Source of the DNA: DTU078 sp002397345 | GTDB taxonomy: Bacteria > Bacillota > Clostridia > Oscillospirales > CAG-272 | Length of the DNA: 7,989 bases | Reading direction: 5' to 3' | NCBI GenBank assembly: GCA_937875545.1 | Contig: CALLYE010000109.1 | Coordinates: 1-7,989 of the forward strand | In this document: piece by piece, positions 6,555 through 7,989 of the stretch | Layout of the letters: each line of letters opens with the position of its first letter | Position numbering within the stretch: position 1 is the stretch's first letter | The notes under the pieces: generated by a model | What the model was told of the DNA's origin: nothing | What the model saw: the letters and a program-made list of their open reading frames with translations, nothing else | The model's database searches: none | Program-made: the position numbers and the translations under genes

Positions 6555-6613
6555 CGCAGCTTTTTCGGAAAAATCATAAATGCATTATTAATTACAAGGA
6601 ACGGATTTAAATT

Positions 6614-7813
6614 ATGCCATTCAAAACTGCCTTTACCCCAGCCGATATATTGCTGCCCAAAACCGGCTTTGAGAAATGGTCGTGCGTCGCGTGCGACCAA
6701 TACACCTCCGAGCCGGAATATTGGGACGCCGTTCGCGCTGTCACAAACGGCGTTCCTTCAACCTATAATATTACGCTACCTGAGATTTACCTCGACGAGC
6801 CAGATTTAGACAGCCGCATCGCCGCGATTAACGCGAACATGAGGAGCTACCTTGACAGCGGTATTTTTAACGAATACCGCGACGCTTACGTTTATGTAGA
6901 GCGTACGCTGCCCGACGGCGGTGTGCGGCATGGTTTGGTCGGCAAGCTCGACCTTGAAGAATACGACTACTCGCCCGCCTCGAGCAGCCTGATCCGCGCG
7001 ACCGAGGGCACGGTACTGTCGCGTATCCCGCCGCGCGTGAAAATCCGCGAAAACGCTCCGCTGGAGCTGCCGCACATCATGGTTCTGATAAACGACCCCG
7101 CCGGAACGGTTATCGGGCCGCTCGCGGCGTGTAACGGTGAATTGCTTTACAGCTTCGATTTAATGATGGGCGGCGGGCATATCACGGGGCGGCTGGTCGA
7201 CCGCCAATATTATGACGGCATTTCACGGGCAATATCCGCATTGTCGGCTGGTGAGCGCCCTCTCGTGTTCGCGATGGGCGACGGCAACCATTCTCTTGCG
7301 ACCGCCAAAGCCTGTTACGAAGCAGAAAAAGCGGCTGCGGGGCGGGATGATCTGCCCTCGCGCTGGGCGCTTGTGGAGCTTGTCAACATTCACGACGAAG
7401 CGTTGATTTTCGAGCCTATCTACCGCGTGATGTTCGGTGTAAAACCCGGCGATGTTACAGCGGCGCTGGGAAAGCAATCTGACTTCACAGACAGCGGCAA
7501 CGTGGAGATAATCTCGTCCGCGTCGCGGGGGAAATTCCATGCGGACGGGCTGGTTTCCGGTGCGGTGCAGGATTTTATCGACAGCTATATAGCGGTAAAT
7601 CCGGGCGTTACGGTCGACTATATCCATGGCGAGGATGTGGTGCGCAGGCTCTGCGCGGAACGCGCCGACGCCGTCGGCTTTATCTTCGGCGGGATCGGTA
7701 AAAATGAGTTGTTCGATTACGTCGCCGCGCATGGTCCGCTGCCGCGTAAGACCTTCTCCATGGGCGAAGCCGCCGGTAAACGCTATTACACCGAAGCCAG
7801 ATTGATAAAATAA
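6614..7813 (+). CDS. DUF1015 family protein
   Basis: The protein has 399 residues. Family hallmarks are present in order: MPFKTAFTPADILLP at the start, WSCVACDQYTSEPEYW (22-37), SLIRATEGTVLSRIPPRVKIR (125-145), the glycine/histidine signature AMGDGNHSLATAK (220-232) and the C-terminal LPRKTFSMGEAAGKRYYTEA (376-395). The length is normal and no membrane segment or signal peptide is seen, so it is cytosolic. DUF1015 has no settled biochemical function; in many clostridia it lies near serine biosynthesis genes (serA/serC), which are not in this window. The GDGNHS block looks like an active or ligand-binding site, but that is inference. It lies 59 bp after addA. AAGGA (6596-6600) is 13 nt from ATG and CGGA (6602-6605) is 8 nt from it, so ribosome binding looks modest. 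I see no clear promoter in the gap, so it may be co-transcribed with addA. Confidence 0.9.
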   Translation: MPFKTAFTPADILLPKTGFEKWSCVACDQYTSEPEYWDAVRAVTNGVPSTYNITLPEIYLDEPDLDSRIAAINANMRSYLDSGIFNEYRDAYVYVERTLPDGGVRHGLVGKLDLEEYDYSPASSSLIRATEGTVLSRIPPRVKIRENAPLELPHIMVLINDPAGTVIGPLAACNGELLYSFDLMMGGGHITGRLVDRQYYDGISRAISALSAGERPLVFAMGDGNHSLATAKACYEAEKAAAGRDDLPSRWALVELVNIHDEALIFEPIYRVMFGVKPGDVTAALGKQSDFTDSGNVEIISSASRGKFHADGLVSGAVQDFIDSYIAVNPGVTVDYIHGEDVVRRLCAERADAVGFIFGGIGKNELFDYVAAHGPLPRKTFSMGEAAGKRYYTEARLIK

Positions 7814-7814
7814 C

Positions 7815-7841
7815 GGGGGATGGGAGATACAGGGGACGGGG
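7815..7841 (+). other. Canonical G-quadruplex motif just after the DUF1015 stop codon
   Basis: Four G-runs (5, 3, 4 and 4 G) are separated by loops AT, AGATACA and AC (2, 7 and 2 nt), which satisfies G3+N1-7 four times. The motif begins 2 nt after the stop codon and is G-rich on the coding strand, so it would be present in the mRNA. Short runs GGGGATGGG (7816-7824) and GGGGACGGGG (7832-7841) make it also a degenerate direct repeat of 16-nt period. Whether it folds in vivo is unknown. Confidence 0.55.
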
Positions 7842-7848
7842 TACGCGC
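7834..7848. repeat. Copy 2 of a short G-rich intergenic repeat
   Basis: GGACGGGGTACGCGC matches 2445-2458 with one extra T. Here it joins the last G-run of the quadruplex motif to the small hairpin at 7847-7862. The run AGGGGACGG is reminiscent of REP-like dispersed elements in Firmicutes; that comparison is from memory and untested. Confidence 0.4.
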
Positions 7849-7862
7849 TTTCTGAAGAAAGC
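7847..7862 (+). terminator. Weak hairpin terminator candidate after the DUF1015 gene
   Basis: GCTTTC (7847-7852) pairs with GAAAGC (7857-7862) around a TGAA loop. The first T-run (CTTTTAT) comes only about 11 nt later, so this is not a classic intrinsic terminator. It is the only stem of note in the stretch from the stop codon to the next promoter and may act with the upstream G-rich motif. The rest of the stretch to 7960 is AT-rich and shows no gene. Confidence 0.35.
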
Positions 7863-7960
7863 TGTGCAAAGACTTTTATAATAACATTTTTATTATTTAA
7901 ATTAAAAATCCAAGCCAAAACCGTACATTTAAACTTTTATACTAATATTTAATAATTCAC

Positions 7961-7989
7961 TCGACAATTGGAAAAATAAATGATATAAT
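7961..7989 (+). promoter_or_regulatory. Sigma-A promoter at the right edge of the window
   Basis: TCGACA (7961-7966) and TATAAT (7984-7989) are separated by 17 nt, with TGA before the -10 (extended -10). The preceding bases (about 7930-7958) are nearly all A/T and could serve as an UP element. The -10 is the last six bases of the window, so the driven gene is outside and probably on the + strand. Confidence 0.65.

Noticed and set aside
6560..6575. Small TTTTT-CGG-AAAAA stem after addA as a terminator
   Set aside because: The stem is only A-T pairs with a 3-nt loop and no T-run after it, so it is too weak to call.
7885..7910. AT-rich inverted repeat (ATTTTTA...TAAAAAT) near the right end
   Set aside because: In a stretch that is almost entirely A and T such matches are expected by chance.
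1..7989. tRNA, rRNA, CRISPR array, insertion sequence or replication origin
   Set aside because: No cloverleaf, no regular direct repeats with spacers, no transposase frame and no DnaA-box cluster were seen on either strand.

Overview
The window reads as chromosomal DNA from a low-to-mid GC Gram-positive bacterium, most likely a Clostridia member (Oscillospirales/Christensenellales-like). This rests on the PadR/HAAS/DUF4097 gene set, an AddA-type recombination helicase-nuclease, a clostridial-style DUF1015 protein, strong AGGAGG-type ribosome sites and near-consensus sigma-A promoters. There are no tRNA, rRNA, CRISPR, phage or transposase genes. The organism assignment is inference from gene families and style, not from a marker gene.

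Left part (1-1668, + strand): the tail of a probable PadR-type regulator overlaps by 8 nt a HAAS (DUF1700) membrane protein gene. A DUF4097 surface or envelope protein gene follows after 4 nt. The DUF4097 protein carries nine TSN-type repeats every 19-22 residues. This is a known Firmicutes module in which a regulator, a signalling-type membrane protein and an exported beta-solenoid protein are co-transcribed. A GC-rich hairpin (1676-1696) separates it from the convergent next gene.

Middle (1706-2690): a histidine-phosphatase-superfamily gene on the - strand diverges from addA on the + strand. The 274-bp gap between them is dense with signals: two back-to-back sigma-A promoters with 17-nt spacers, a perfect 7+2+7 palindrome joining their -35 boxes (its core resembles a Gram-positive LexA/SOS box), a terminator-like hairpin in the phosphatase leader, and a strong hairpin in the addA leader.

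Right part (2691-7813): addA encodes a complete 1287-residue UvrD/Rep-type helicase with a C-terminal RecB-type nuclease and all key motifs intact. Unlike the classical arrangement, no addB precedes it. A 399-residue DUF1015 protein follows after 59 bp. Just after its stop lies a canonical G-quadruplex motif, then a small hairpin and an AT-rich stretch. That stretch ends in a promoter whose -10 box is the last six bases of the window, so another + strand gene probably begins just outside.

I do not see a clearly new multi-gene system. The most interesting material is regulatory and non-coding: the shared palindromic control region between the phosphatase gene and addA, the leader structures, and the G-rich element after the DUF1015 gene, part of which recurs in the phosphatase leader.
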